From assembly GCA_021202495.1 (NCBI GenBank), contig JAJQCX010000186.1, forward strand, positions 1-10,192: a stretch of 10,192 bases of DNA, written 5' to 3'. The position numbers and the translations under genes are program-made. The stretch's first letter is position 1. Each line of letters begins with the position of its first letter. Origin of the DNA: Clostridia bacterium. Its GTDB lineage: Bacteria; Bacillota; Clostridia; UMGS1883. Positions 1-7,201 of the stretch are shown in pieces. A model generated the notes under the pieces. That model was not told the origin of the DNA and did not search any database. It saw only the letters and a list, made by a program, of their open reading frames with translations.

Positions 1-73
1 TATTTCAATATATTATTGCTGTGTATTTTCTATGAATAAACAGTGAATTTTAGCGAAACGGAGATTTTAAATT

Positions 74-1171
74 ATGAAATTGGGTATTGTTGGACTCCCC
101 AACGTGGGAAAAAGTACGTTATTTAACGCCATTACAAAGGCGGGAGCGGAGTGTGCGAATTATCCGTTCTGCACAATCGAGCCCAACGTCGGCGTCGTCG
201 CGGTGCCGGATGAGAGGATGGACAAGCTGCGCGAAATGTATAATCCCGTAAAATTTACGCCGGCGGTCGTGGAATTTGTCGACATTGCGGGGCTTGTGAA
301 GGGCGCGAGCCGCGGCGAGGGCTTGGGCAACAAGTTTTTGTCGCACATACGCGAGGTGGACGCTATTGTCCATGTTGTGCGCTGTTTTGACGATTCAAAC
401 ATAATTCACGTTGACGGGAGCATCGACCCCGTGAGAGATATTGAGACGATTGATTTGGAATTGATATTCGCAGATCTTGAGAGCGTGGAAAAGCGGATTG
501 AGCGCACGGGGAAGATGGCGAAATCGGGCGATAAAAAATATGCCGTGGAAATTGAGATGTGGAACCGCATTAAAGAGGCGCTTGAAAGCGGCAGGAGCGC
601 GAGAAGCGTGGAGCTTTCGGACGAGGAGAAGAAAATTGTGAAGGAGCTGTCGCTTCTCACGATGAAACCGGTGCTTTACGCGACGAACGTCGGAGAGGAC
701 GATTTTGTGAACGGGGTCGAAAACAACCCCTACGTGAAACAAGTCGAAGAAATTGCCGCGCGTGAGGGCGCGGAGGTATTGCCCGTTTCGGCGAAGATTG
801 AGGAAGAAATAAGCGAGCTTGAGGACGACGAAAAGGCAATGTTTTTGGAGGAAATGGGACTTTCGGAATCGGGGCTTGACAGGCTTGTGAAAAAGAGCTA
901 TAAACTCTTGGGGCTCATTAGCTATCTTACGGCGGGCGAGCCCGAGGTGCGCGCTTGGACGATAACCGAGGGTACGAAGGCGCCGCAGGCGGCGGGCAAA
1001 ATACATACGGATTTTGAACGCGGATTTATCAGAGCGGAGGTCGTTTCGTTTGAAAACCTCATGGAGTGCGGCTCCCTTGCAGCGGCGAGAGAAAAGGGAC
1101 TTGTGCGCAGCGAGGGCAAGGAATACGTAATGCGCGACGGGGATATTGTTCACTTTTTATTTAATGTATAA
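74..1171 (+). CDS. ychF: Redox/translation-associated P-loop ATPase YchF (OLA1/Obg family)
   Basis: Complete 365-aa protein, the usual length for YchF. The N-terminal G domain shows the G1/Walker A loop GLPNVGKST (residues 7-15) and the G3 motif DIAGL (70-74). The G4 position reads NVGE (205-208) instead of NKxD, the substitution that makes YchF/OLA1 proteins prefer ATP over GTP. A coiled-coil-like stretch lies around 128-195, and a C-terminal TGS-like domain covers about 279-365, ending in GDIVHFLFNV. In the family, YchF is cytosolic, binds ribosomes and acts in translation and stress responses; its exact role is still debated. The start is ATG at 74, with GGAG at 60-63 ten bases upstream. 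I see no clear promoter in the 73 bases available, so it may be transcribed from further upstream. It ends four bases before a shared terminator hairpin and converges on the minus-strand unit beyond it. Identification is secure. Confidence 0.97.
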   Translation: MKLGIVGLPNVGKSTLFNAITKAGAECANYPFCTIEPNVGVVAVPDERMDKLREMYNPVKFTPAVVEFVDIAGLVKGASRGEGLGNKFLSHIREVDAIVHVVRCFDDSNIIHVDGSIDPVRDIETIDLELIFADLESVEKRIERTGKMAKSGDKKYAVEIEMWNRIKEALESGRSARSVELSDEEKKIVKELSLLTMKPVLYATNVGEDDFVNGVENNPYVKQVEEIAAREGAEVLPVSAKIEEEISELEDDEKAMFLEEMGLSESGLDRLVKKSYKLLGLISYLTAGEPEVRAWTITEGTKAPQAAGKIHTDFERGFIRAEVVSFENLMECGSLAAAREKGLVRSEGKEYVMRDGDIVHFLFNV

Positions 1172-1174
1172 TTT

Positions 1175-1199
1175 AAAAGGACGGCTTAGCCGTCCTTTT
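1175..1199. terminator. Bidirectional intrinsic terminator between ychF and the minus-strand GH51 unit
   Basis: A perfect 11-bp inverted repeat, AAAAGGACGGC / GCCGTCCTTTT, with a 3-base TTA loop. Each strand ends in TTTT, so the hairpin can stop transcription in both directions. It starts three bases after the ychF stop and ends three bases before the stop codon of the convergent cysteine-rich gene, which fits a shared terminator. Confidence 0.85.
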
Positions 1200-1202
1200 G
1201 GT

Positions 1203-1448
1203 TTACCAATATTTTTTGGGGCATTTATTCTTTTTTATTGCACCACGGAGCATGACGTAGCAGCCGCACATCATACATGTGCCCGTCTGGTCGAGGTGGC
1301 GGCACTCGGAGCAGGCTTCAAGACGCTCCTTTCTTGTGTCGTCGTCCGCCAAAATGTCAGGCGTTTTGCCGAGGCGGGCGAGCTCCTTTTCAATCGTTTC
1401 TTTATGTATTGCCGAGGTGTAGCGGCAGGCTTTGCATTTTTCCATCAT
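1203..1448 (-). CDS. Small eight-cysteine protein, DUF6171-like, function unknown
   Basis: An 81-aa protein with eight cysteines: C5xxC8 near the N-terminus, C46xxC49, then C58xxCxC63 (CMMCGC) and C76 in a C-terminal KCPKKYW. The spacing suggests one or two zinc-ribbon-like metal sites. The GCYV-x-LR then CP...W ending matches my memory of the DUF6171 family of small Bacillota proteins, whose function is not known. There is no signal peptide or membrane segment. The start ATG (1446-1448) overlaps the TAA stop of the upstream arabinofuranosidase as TAATG. No Shine-Dalgarno is visible ahead of it, so translation probably depends on termination-reinitiation. A second Met directly follows the first, and either could be the start. 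It is transcribed with the GH51 gene, but nothing in its sequence links it to sugar metabolism. Confidence 0.85.
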   Translation of the reverse strand: MMEKCKACRYTSAIHKETIEKELARLGKTPDILADDDTRKERLEACSECRHLDQTGTCMMCGCYVMLRGAIKKNKCPKKYW

Positions 1449-2956
1449 TATATGATGAGCGCAAACGTGGAGAATGGCGGAAGCTCAAAGGTTATTTCGC
1501 TGCCCGAAAGATTGGTGGTGAAAGGCTTAAGAGTTATCTTTTCCGGCTCCTCAAAGGTGTTGATGTCGTCATAGCGCTCGCTTGTGAGGATGCGGGCGGA
1601 GACTTCCGAATAGCTGTTTCCGACAAGGGAAAGGCTGCAGGAGATTGATTTTTCGTGATTGACGTTGCAGAGCGTTGCGCAGATTGAGCCGTCCTCGGCG
1701 CGGGTTGCGGAGATGTTCACGCTCTTTATTTCCTTGGGCGGGTGATGATGTCCCTCATGTTCGGGAGGCATCGGCGGGCGGCGCATTTCAACGGAATATT
1801 CGTCGTTTTCCAAAATGTCGCAGCCAATCAGCGTCGCGTCCTGATGCTCTTTATAGAGGTCGTAGATGTGATACGTCGGCGTTTTGAGCATTTTGTCGCC
1901 CTCGGTGAGGATGAGAGCCTGAATGACGTTGACAACCTGCGCTATGTTGCTCATGCGCACGCGGTCGGAATGGTTGTTGAAAATGTTTAAGATGGACGCG
2001 GCAACGACGCTGTCGCGCATTGTGTTTTGCTGGTAGAGGAAGCCCGGATTTGTGCCCTCCATTGCCTTGTACCACGCGCCCCACTCATCGACAAAGAGCG
2101 CAATACGTTTGCCGGGGTCGTATTGATCCATAATCTTGGAATGCTGTTCAACAAGAAATTCCATCGAAAGGGCGTCGCGGACAACGTCGAAATATTTTTC
2201 GTCGTCAATCTCCGTGGCGGAGTCCTTCCAGCGCCATACGTAGTTATGAAGCGAGAGCGCGTCCATGTGACCGCGGCAGAGGCGCATTATCGTTTCCGTC
2301 CATTTAAAATCGTTCGCATTGGGACCGCAGGCAACCTTGACGAGCTTGTTGTCGCCGTAGTTGCGGCAGTAGGTCGCGTAGCGGCGGTATTCGTCGGCAT
2401 AGTATTCGGGGCGCATGTTGCCGCCGCAGCCCCAGTTTTCGTTGCCGACGGCGAAATATTTTACACCCCAGCTCTTTTCGCGTCCGTTCTTTTTGCGAAG
2501 CTCGGTCATGGGAGAAATGTTGTCGGAATTGAGATATTCAACCCATTGGCTCATCTCGCGAACCGTGCCGCTGCCCAAATTGCCGTTGATGTAGGGCTCG
2601 CAGCCCAAAAGCTCGCAAAGGCGCAGAAATTCGTGTGTGCCGAAGCTGTTGTCCTCGGTGACGCCGCCCCAATTGGTGTTAATCATCGAGGGACGCTCGT
2701 TTTTGGGACCGATGCCGTCCATCCAGTGGTATTCGTCGGCAAAGCAGCCGCCCGGCCAGCGAAGGACGGGGATTTTGACCGCTTTTAACGCCTCAACGAC
2801 GTCAAGGCGCATACCGTCGACGTTCGGAATGTCGGAATTTTCCCCGACGTAAAGCCCGCCGTAGATGCAGCGGCCGAGATGCTCGGAAAAGTGACCGTAG
2901 ATGTTTTTATCCACCTTGCTTTTCAAGGTGTTGGTGTTAAGCTGTGCTTTAAACAT
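1448..2956 (-). CDS. abfA: Alpha-L-arabinofuranosidase, GH51, short intracellular type
   Basis: A 502-aa retaining glycoside hydrolase expected to release terminal alpha-L-arabinofuranosyl units from arabino- or arabinoxylo-oligosaccharides. The length matches the compact GH51 enzymes of Bacillota, with an N-terminal (beta/alpha)8 barrel and a C-terminal beta-sandwich. Visible landmarks are GHFSEHLGRCIYGG (21-34), LRWPGGCFADEYHW (65-78), the acid/base glutamate E173 in AVGNENWGCGG, and the nucleophile E291 in FVDEWGAWY. There is no signal peptide, so it should be cytoplasmic and act on imported oligosaccharides. Residues 398-409 form a His/Pro-rich surface loop (PEHEGHHHPPKE) just before the C-terminal domain, which looks unusual. 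The start is fixed by a strong GGAGG (2963-2967), six bases before ATG, and a promoter lies at 2988-3016. It is the first gene of a two-gene unit with the cysteine-rich protein downstream. The symbol abfA is assigned by family; the substrate is inferred. Confidence 0.95.
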   Translation of the reverse strand: MFKAQLNTNTLKSKVDKNIYGHFSEHLGRCIYGGLYVGENSDIPNVDGMRLDVVEALKAVKIPVLRWPGGCFADEYHWMDGIGPKNERPSMINTNWGGVTEDNSFGTHEFLRLCELLGCEPYINGNLGSGTVREMSQWVEYLNSDNISPMTELRKKNGREKSWGVKYFAVGNENWGCGGNMRPEYYADEYRRYATYCRNYGDNKLVKVACGPNANDFKWTETIMRLCRGHMDALSLHNYVWRWKDSATEIDDEKYFDVVRDALSMEFLVEQHSKIMDQYDPGKRIALFVDEWGAWYKAMEGTNPGFLYQQNTMRDSVVAASILNIFNNHSDRVRMSNIAQVVNVIQALILTEGDKMLKTPTYHIYDLYKEHQDATLIGCDILENDEYSVEMRRPPMPPEHEGHHHPPKEIKSVNISATRAEDGSICATLCNVNHEKSISCSLSLVGNSYSEVSARILTSERYDDINTFEEPEKITLKPFTTNLSGSEITFELPPFSTFALII

Positions 2957-2987
2957 TGTTTTCCTCCGTGAAATCGAAATTAAGAGT

Positions 2988-3016
2988 ATTATAGCTTAAG
3001 TTGCAGCAAAAGTAAA
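2988..3016 (-). promoter_or_regulatory. Sigma-70-type promoter of the GH51 / cysteine-rich unit
   Basis: On the minus strand there is a -35 TTTACT (3011-3016), a 17-bp spacer and a perfect -10 TATAAT (2988-2993). Transcription should start near 2981, about 25 bases ahead of the GH51 start codon, and leave a short leader carrying the GGAGG ribosome binding site. Confidence 0.7.
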
Positions 3017-3048
3017 TAGAAAGTTGCGCAAAATTCGGATAAAAAATG

Positions 3049-3077
3049 TTGATAAAAGGTGAGCGTTTTTATTTATT
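3049..3077 (+). promoter_or_regulatory. Possible promoter of the TauE/SafE pair
   Basis: TTGATA (3049-3054), a 17-bp spacer and TTTATT (3072-3077) give a 5/6 and 4/6 match to the sigma-70 consensus, about 60 bases ahead of the first TauE start. It is the best plus-strand candidate in this region but is not strong, and the AT-rich sequence makes chance matches likely. Confidence 0.35.
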
Positions 3078-3143
3078 GTGTCGGATGTTTGATGCGGTGA
3101 ATAATTTTCGCACGGATGCGCAAAATAGCAGCGGTGAAGAAAT

Positions 3144-3497
3144 GTGAAAAAGAAAAGCGCCATACTTTTGGGCATACCTATCGGGATAATAAACGGGTTT
3201 TTCGGCTCGGGAGGCGGGATCGCGGCGGTTTATGTTTTAAAGAAATTCTTGGATGTTGAGCCGAAAAAAGCGCACGCCACGGCGATTGCGGTTATACTGC
3301 CGCTGAGCGCGGCGTCGCTTATTATATATGCGACAAGTCTCGCCGGAAATTGGGGCGTTATTTTATGGGCTGCTTTGGGCGGCATTTTGGGCGGGTTTTG
3401 CGGAGCGAAGGTTTTGGGGAAAATATCAAAAATGTGGCTTCGGATATTGTTCGGCATTACGATGATAGCGGCGGGAATAACGAGCGCAGTAAGGTAG
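3144..3497 (+). CDS. Half-length TauE/SafE (TSUP, DUF81) permease subunit, N-terminal-like half
   Basis: A 117-aa hydrophobic protein with about four membrane segments (roughly 6-25, 43-65, 68-90 and 96-115). Segment 1 carries the glycine-rich NGFFGSGGG motif (17-25) of TauE/SafE permeases, followed by a KKAHATAIAVILPLSAASL segment typical of this family. Full TSUP proteins are about 250 aa with two such repeats, so this is one repeat unit. The family moves small anions such as sulfite or organosulfonates across the cytoplasmic membrane; the substrate here is unknown. The start is GTG at 3144. An in-frame TGA at 3135-3137 rules out a longer form, and GGTGA (3133-3137) can serve as ribosome binding site. 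It ends in TAG, eleven bases before the partner gene. The two proteins probably assemble into one transporter. Confidence 0.85.
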   Translation: MKKKSAILLGIPIGIINGFFGSGGGIAAVYVLKKFLDVEPKKAHATAIAVILPLSAASLIIYATSLAGNWGVILWAALGGILGGFCGAKVLGKISKMWLRILFGITMIAAGITSAVR

Positions 3498-3507
3498 GCG
3501 TTAAAAT

Positions 3508-3867
3508 ATGATTGCGGGAATTGCGGGTTTTTTGGCGGGAATAATCTCGGGCATGGGCGTGGGCGGCGGAGTTGTCTTAATTCCGATGCTGGCATTCTTT
3601 TTGGGGTTGGGGCAGAGAGCGGCTCAGGGCGTTAATTTGTGCTACTTTTTGCCGACTGCCGCGGCGGCGCTTTTTGTGCATACGAAAAACAAAAACGTTG
3701 AATACAAAAAGGCGGGGCTGCTGTTAATTTTGGGGCTGCCGCTTTCGCTTTTGGGCGCGTGGGGCGCGGCGGTTGTGTCGGCTGTGTGGTTAAGAAGGCT
3801 GTTCGGAATTTTTTTGGCAATTTTCGGCGCGATAGAGGTATACGGCGGCTTTACAAATAAAGAATAA
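3508..3867 (+). CDS. Half-length TauE/SafE (TSUP, DUF81) permease subunit, second half
   Basis: A 119-aa membrane protein with about four hydrophobic segments (roughly 2-30, 40-57, 67-90 and 93-112). It opens with GMGVGGGVVLIPML (15-28), the hallmark glycine-rich motif plus proline of TauE/SafE proteins, followed by AQGVNLCYFLPTAAAALFVH (39-58), also typical of the family. It lies in a different reading frame from its neighbour and has its own start. An AAGGTAGG ribosome binding site (3491-3498) overlaps the upstream stop codon. Both halves have clean starts and ends, so this looks like a genuine two-gene transporter and not a frameshifted single gene, though the latter cannot be fully excluded. 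The transported substrate cannot be told from sequence. The promoter of mutS2 lies within its last codons. Confidence 0.85.
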   Translation: MIAGIAGFLAGIISGMGVGGGVVLIPMLAFFLGLGQRAAQGVNLCYFLPTAAAALFVHTKNKNVEYKKAGLLLILGLPLSLLGAWGAAVVSAVWLRRLFGIFLAIFGAIEVYGGFTNKE

Positions 3868-3878
3868 TATGTTACAAT
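3850..3878 (+). promoter_or_regulatory. Sigma-70-type promoter ahead of mutS2, overlapping the end of the TauE gene
   Basis: TTTACA (3850-3855), a 17-bp spacer and TACAAT (3873-3878) give a 5/6 match to each consensus hexamer at ideal spacing. The predicted start is near 3885, about 26 bases before the mutS2 ATG. It would let the mutS2 operon be expressed independently of the TauE pair. No terminator separates the two, so read-through from upstream is also possible. Confidence 0.6.
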
Positions 3879-3910
3879 GTTGAGGAAATTAAGAAAAGCG
3901 GGATAGTAAT

Positions 3911-6280
3911 ATGGATGAGAAATCGATAAACGTGCTTGAATTTGATAAGATAAAAGCAAAGCTTGAAGCAGAGGCTGTGACGGCGAAGGGAAAGGCGCGC
4001 GCGGCGGAGCTGACGCCATCGAGCGACAAATACATAGTTGAAAGATCGCAGACCGAAACTGCGGAGGCGGAGAGCCTTTGCATAAAAAAGGGCGCCGCGC
4101 CCATTTCGCCGATTGGCGACGTGACGGGCAGCGTTCTGCGCGCCGAAGCGGGCGGCACGCTGTCGCCGCGCGAGCTTTTGAACTGCGCGCACACGCTCAG
4201 GATTGCGGGCGATATTGCTCAGTACATTGACGAGGACAATTTTGACACGGAATATCCGTACATGACGGATTTGTGCGCGGGAATTTTTACGGACAAGCGA
4301 ACGAGCGTGAAGATAATTTCGGCTATTATCAGCGAGGAGGAAATTGCGGACGACGCGTCCTCCGAGCTTGCGAGCATTCGCCGCAGAATAAAATCGCTCG
4401 GCGCGAGCATACGCGAAACGCTGAATAACATGATAAAATCACAGCGGTATTCGGCGATTTTGCAGGACGCGATTGTGACGATGCGCGGCGACAGGTTTGT
4501 TATACCCGTAAAGAGCGAGAACAGAAGCGCCGTCCCCGGAATAGTACACGATTCCTCATCATCGGGCGCGACTGTATTTATCGAGCCGATGGCGGCGGTT
4601 GAAATAAACAACAAAATAAGCGAAGCGAAGGAAAAGGAAAAAGAAGAAATTGAACGCATTTTATCGTCGTTTTCGGCAATGGTTGCCGAGGACGGCGGCG
4701 GGATAAAACGCGACTGCAAAATAATAACCGCGCTCGATTTCGCATTCGCCAAGGGCAAGCTCGCGCTAAAAATGCGCGCGGTGCGCCCCGAGATAAACGA
4801 CGACGGAATTGTGAACATTAAAAAGGGGCGTCACCCTTTGATTGACGCAAAGGTTGTCGTTCCGACGGATATTTATTTGGGCGAGAGCTTTGACACGCTT
4901 GTCATAACAGGTCCCAACACAGGCGGCAAAACCGTTGCGCTCAAAACTCTCGGGCTTTTGACGCTGATGGCGCAGGCGGGGCTGCACATTCCCGCATCGT
5001 CGGGAAGCCGCATTGCCGTTTTTGAAAACGTCTTCGCGGACATAGGCGACGAGCAGTCGATTGAGCAGTCGCTTTCGACGTTTTCGGCGCATATGGTGAA
5101 CATTGTGCGCATATTAAAGGAAGCGAGCTACACCTCTCTCGTACTTTTTGACGAGCTCGGCGCGGGAACAGACCCCGTGGAGGGCGCGGCGCTCGCTGTG
5201 GCAATTTTGGAGCGCATGAAGGAGCTCGGCGCGAAAACGGCGGCGACGACGCATTACAGCGAAATTAAGCTTTACGCGCTTGAAACGGACAGGGTTGAAA
5301 ACGCGGCATGCGAATTTGACGTTGCGACGCTGCGACCGACATATCGGCTTTTGATAGGCGTTCCGGGAAAGAGCAACGCCTTTGCAATCTCCAAGAGATT
5401 GGGGCTTGACGAGGGGATAATCGACCGCGCGTCAAGGCTGATTGACGGGGAAAACACAAAATTTGAGGACGTTATTTCGTCCCTTGAGGAAACGCGCAGA
5501 ATCGCCGAAACGGAGCGCGAAGAGGCGGAAGCCGCAAAGCTTGAAACGGCGCAGGAGCGCGAAAAAGCCGAAAAGGCGAGGGCGAGCATTGAAAAGCAAA
5601 AGGAAAACATTTTGCGCGATGCCAGACGCGACGCGAAGAGAATTTACGAGCAGGCAAAGCGCGAAGCGGACGAGATAATAAAAGAAATGCGCGACAAGGC
5701 GAAAAACGCGAGCTTGAACGAGCTTGAAGAGGAGCGCCGCAAAATAAAGAAAGGCTTGGGCGGCGTTGAGGAAAAGCTTTCGGAAGAAGTTTTCCGCCCG
5801 AAAAATCCGCCGATTGACCCCAAAAGCCTTCTTTTGGGGCAGAGCGTTGAGGTGACCGGCATGGGACAAGTCGGAAAGGTTCTGACGCTGCCCGACAAAA
5901 ACGGTAATTTGACGGTGCAGGTCGGAATACTTAAAATAACGACAAACGTTTCCGCGCTGCGGCTTGTGAAAGAGGACAAAAAGGAAAAGAAAAAATCGGG
6001 CAAAGTCGCGGGCGTTGCGACGGGAAAAAGCCTTAACATTTCACCCGAGGTCGATTTGCGCGGGCAGACGATTGACGAGGCAATCATAAATCTCGACAAA
6101 TACCTTGACGACGCCGTTTTGGCGGGGCTTGAAAGCGTGAGGATTATCCACGGCAAGGGCACCGGTGCGCTGCGAAGCGGCGTGCAGGACTTTTTGAAGC
6201 GGCACAAGCATGTTGCATCTTACAGAATGGGCGCATTCGGCGAGGGAGACTCGGGAGTAACAGTAGTGACATTGAGGTGA
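3911..6280 (+). CDS. mutS2: MutS2: Smr-domain ATPase (ribosome rescue / branched-DNA processing)
   Basis: Complete 789-aa MutS2, the usual length for Bacillota. Like the family it lacks the mismatch-recognition domain of MutS. It has an N-terminal lever/clamp region (1-310), an ABC-type ATPase with Walker A GPNTGGKT (334-341), the signature stretch DEQSIEQSLSTFSAH, Walker B LVLFDELGAGTDP (D414/E415) and a switch histidine H448 in TTHYSE. A long charged coiled coil follows (about 515-625), then a KOW-like region (about 640-680) and a C-terminal Smr domain (714-789) with DLRG (715-718) and HGKGTG (747-752). MutS2 has been described as limiting homologous recombination in some bacteria and, in Bacillus, as splitting collided ribosomes; the sequence cannot tell which dominates here. 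The ribosome binding site is weak (GCGGGAT near 3899). It leads an apparent operon with the permease and GH51 genes: its stop is six bases before the next start and its end carries that gene's ribosome binding site. Confidence 0.97.
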   Translation: MDEKSINVLEFDKIKAKLEAEAVTAKGKARAAELTPSSDKYIVERSQTETAEAESLCIKKGAAPISPIGDVTGSVLRAEAGGTLSPRELLNCAHTLRIAGDIAQYIDEDNFDTEYPYMTDLCAGIFTDKRTSVKIISAIISEEEIADDASSELASIRRRIKSLGASIRETLNNMIKSQRYSAILQDAIVTMRGDRFVIPVKSENRSAVPGIVHDSSSSGATVFIEPMAAVEINNKISEAKEKEKEEIERILSSFSAMVAEDGGGIKRDCKIITALDFAFAKGKLALKMRAVRPEINDDGIVNIKKGRHPLIDAKVVVPTDIYLGESFDTLVITGPNTGGKTVALKTLGLLTLMAQAGLHIPASSGSRIAVFENVFADIGDEQSIEQSLSTFSAHMVNIVRILKEASYTSLVLFDELGAGTDPVEGAALAVAILERMKELGAKTAATTHYSEIKLYALETDRVENAACEFDVATLRPTYRLLIGVPGKSNAFAISKRLGLDEGIIDRASRLIDGENTKFEDVISSLEETRRIAETEREEAEAAKLETAQEREKAEKARASIEKQKENILRDARRDAKRIYEQAKREADEIIKEMRDKAKNASLNELEEERRKIKKGLGGVEEKLSEEVFRPKNPPIDPKSLLLGQSVEVTGMGQVGKVLTLPDKNGNLTVQVGILKITTNVSALRLVKEDKKEKKKSGKVAGVATGKSLNISPEVDLRGQTIDEAIINLDKYLDDAVLAGLESVRIIHGKGTGALRSGVQDFLKRHKHVASYRMGAFGEGDSGVTVVTLR

Positions 6281-6286
6281 TTATAT

Positions 6287-7201
6287 ATGAAATTACGCTC
6301 TACAATAATGCTTTTGATTACGGCGACGGTTTGGGGCGTGGCGTTTGTCGCGCAGGACGTCGGGATGGATTATGTTTCGCCGTTTGTGTTTAACGGGATG
6401 AGGTGCATTATCGGTGCTATTGCCCTTCTTCCGGTCATTTTTTGCCGCGACAGGGCGAAAGGCGGCGCGGCAAAGCCGTGGCGGGACAAAACGCTTTAGC
6501 TCGGCGGCGCACTTTGTGGCGCGGCGCTCTGTGTTGCGAGCAACTTGCAGCAGACGGGGATAAAGCTCTCCGATGAAAGCGTCGGCAAGGCGGGGTTCAT
6601 CACGGCGACTTACATAGTTATTGTGCCGATAATCGGCGTCATTTTAGGCAAAAAAAGCACACCCACGCTTTGGGCGGCGGTCGCGGCGGCGCTCTGCGGG
6701 CTCTATCTTTTATGCGTACCGCAGGGGGCGGCGCTGGCGTTTTCGTTTTCTGACGTGCTGCTCTTTTTGTGCGCATTCGTTTTTGCGGGACACATACTTA
6801 TTATCGACCGTTTTTCGCCGAAGGTTGACGGGGTGAAAATGGCTTGCATACAATTTTTCGTCTGTGGCGTGCTGTCGTGGGCGGGAGTATTTGTGACACG
6901 GGAAAATGTCGATTTTTCGCTTGTGGCGGCGGCGTGGCTGCCGATTGCCTACGCGGGAATCATGTCCTGCGGCGTGGGGTATACGCTCCAAATTGTGGGG
7001 CAAAAAGGGCTTAACCCGACGTTTGCGTCGATAATTATGAGTTTAGAGTCGTGCATAAGCGTCATTGCGGCATGGCTCATACAGCATAAAGCTATGACGG
7101 GAAGGCAGATCATAGGCTGCGCGGTGATGTTCGCGGCGATTTTACTCGCGCAGATACCGGCGAAAATACCGGCAAAGAGAAAGGATGAGGTTAAATTATG
7201 A
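6287..7201 (+). pseudogene. EamA/DMT-family permease gene interrupted by an in-frame TAG
   Basis: This is a drug/metabolite-transporter gene in one continuous frame of 304 codons, the normal length for ten-helix EamA proteins, broken only by TAG at codon 71 (6497-6499). Before the stop lie the first two helices, with the family motif TVWGVAFVAQDVG (14-26) and NGMRCIIGAIALLP (36-49). After it the same frame continues at once as a typical third helix (LGGALCGAALCVASNLQQTG), then the remaining EamA helices to TGA at 7199-7201. Both halves are well conserved, with no frameshift or other stop. An internal restart is possible only at TTG 6545, which lacks a ribosome binding site and would lose most of helix 3. 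The upstream part has a strong ribosome binding site, GAGGTGAT (6274-6281), inside the end of mutS2. The simplest explanations are a recent nonsense mutation (for example Leu TTG to TAG) or a sequencing error. TAG acts as a normal stop in the first TauE gene. The substrate is unknown. Confidence 0.8.

Larger units (their letters stand above)
2957..3143. other. Divergent intergenic region between GH51 (minus) and the TauE pair (plus)
   Basis: These 187 bases are AT-rich compared with the genes around them and hold control signals in both directions, including the minus-strand promoter at 2988-3016. A 10-base direct repeat, TGCGCAAAAT, occurs at 3025-3034 and again at 3117-3126. The first copy includes the 8-base palindrome TTGCGCAA (3024-3031), just upstream of the GH51 -35 box. 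Such a repeat could bind a regulator, but it may be chance. I see no ORF, RNA gene or riboswitch structure here. Confidence 0.5.

Noticed and set aside
395..1153. Long antisense open frame (252 codons) opposite ychF
   Set aside because: It mirrors the ychF coding sequence, has no recognisable domain or ribosome binding site, and its composition is that of a GC-biased antisense frame.
1146..1574. 142-codon plus-strand open frame across the terminator and the cysteine-rich gene
   Set aside because: It runs through the hairpin and antisense to two supported minus-strand genes, with no family resemblance.
2027..2788. 253-codon plus-strand open frame opposite the short GH51 gene
   Set aside because: The opposite strand encodes GH51 with both catalytic motifs intact. 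This frame is alanine/valine-rich shadow sequence with no start signal.
3105..3126. Imperfect inverted repeat TTTTCGCA...TGCGCAAAA before the TauE start
   Set aside because: The arms need a bulge, and the element is too short and weak to call a terminator or riboswitch.
5432..5869. Antisense open frame opposite the MutS2 coiled coil
   Set aside because: The phenylalanine/leucine-rich translation is the expected complement of the Glu/Lys/Arg-rich coiled coil. It is not a membrane protein.
6545..7201. Separate 218-aa permease starting at TTG 6545
   Set aside because: It has no ribosome binding site, it would remove most of helix 3, and the frame is continuous with the upstream fragment. It is better treated as part of one interrupted gene.
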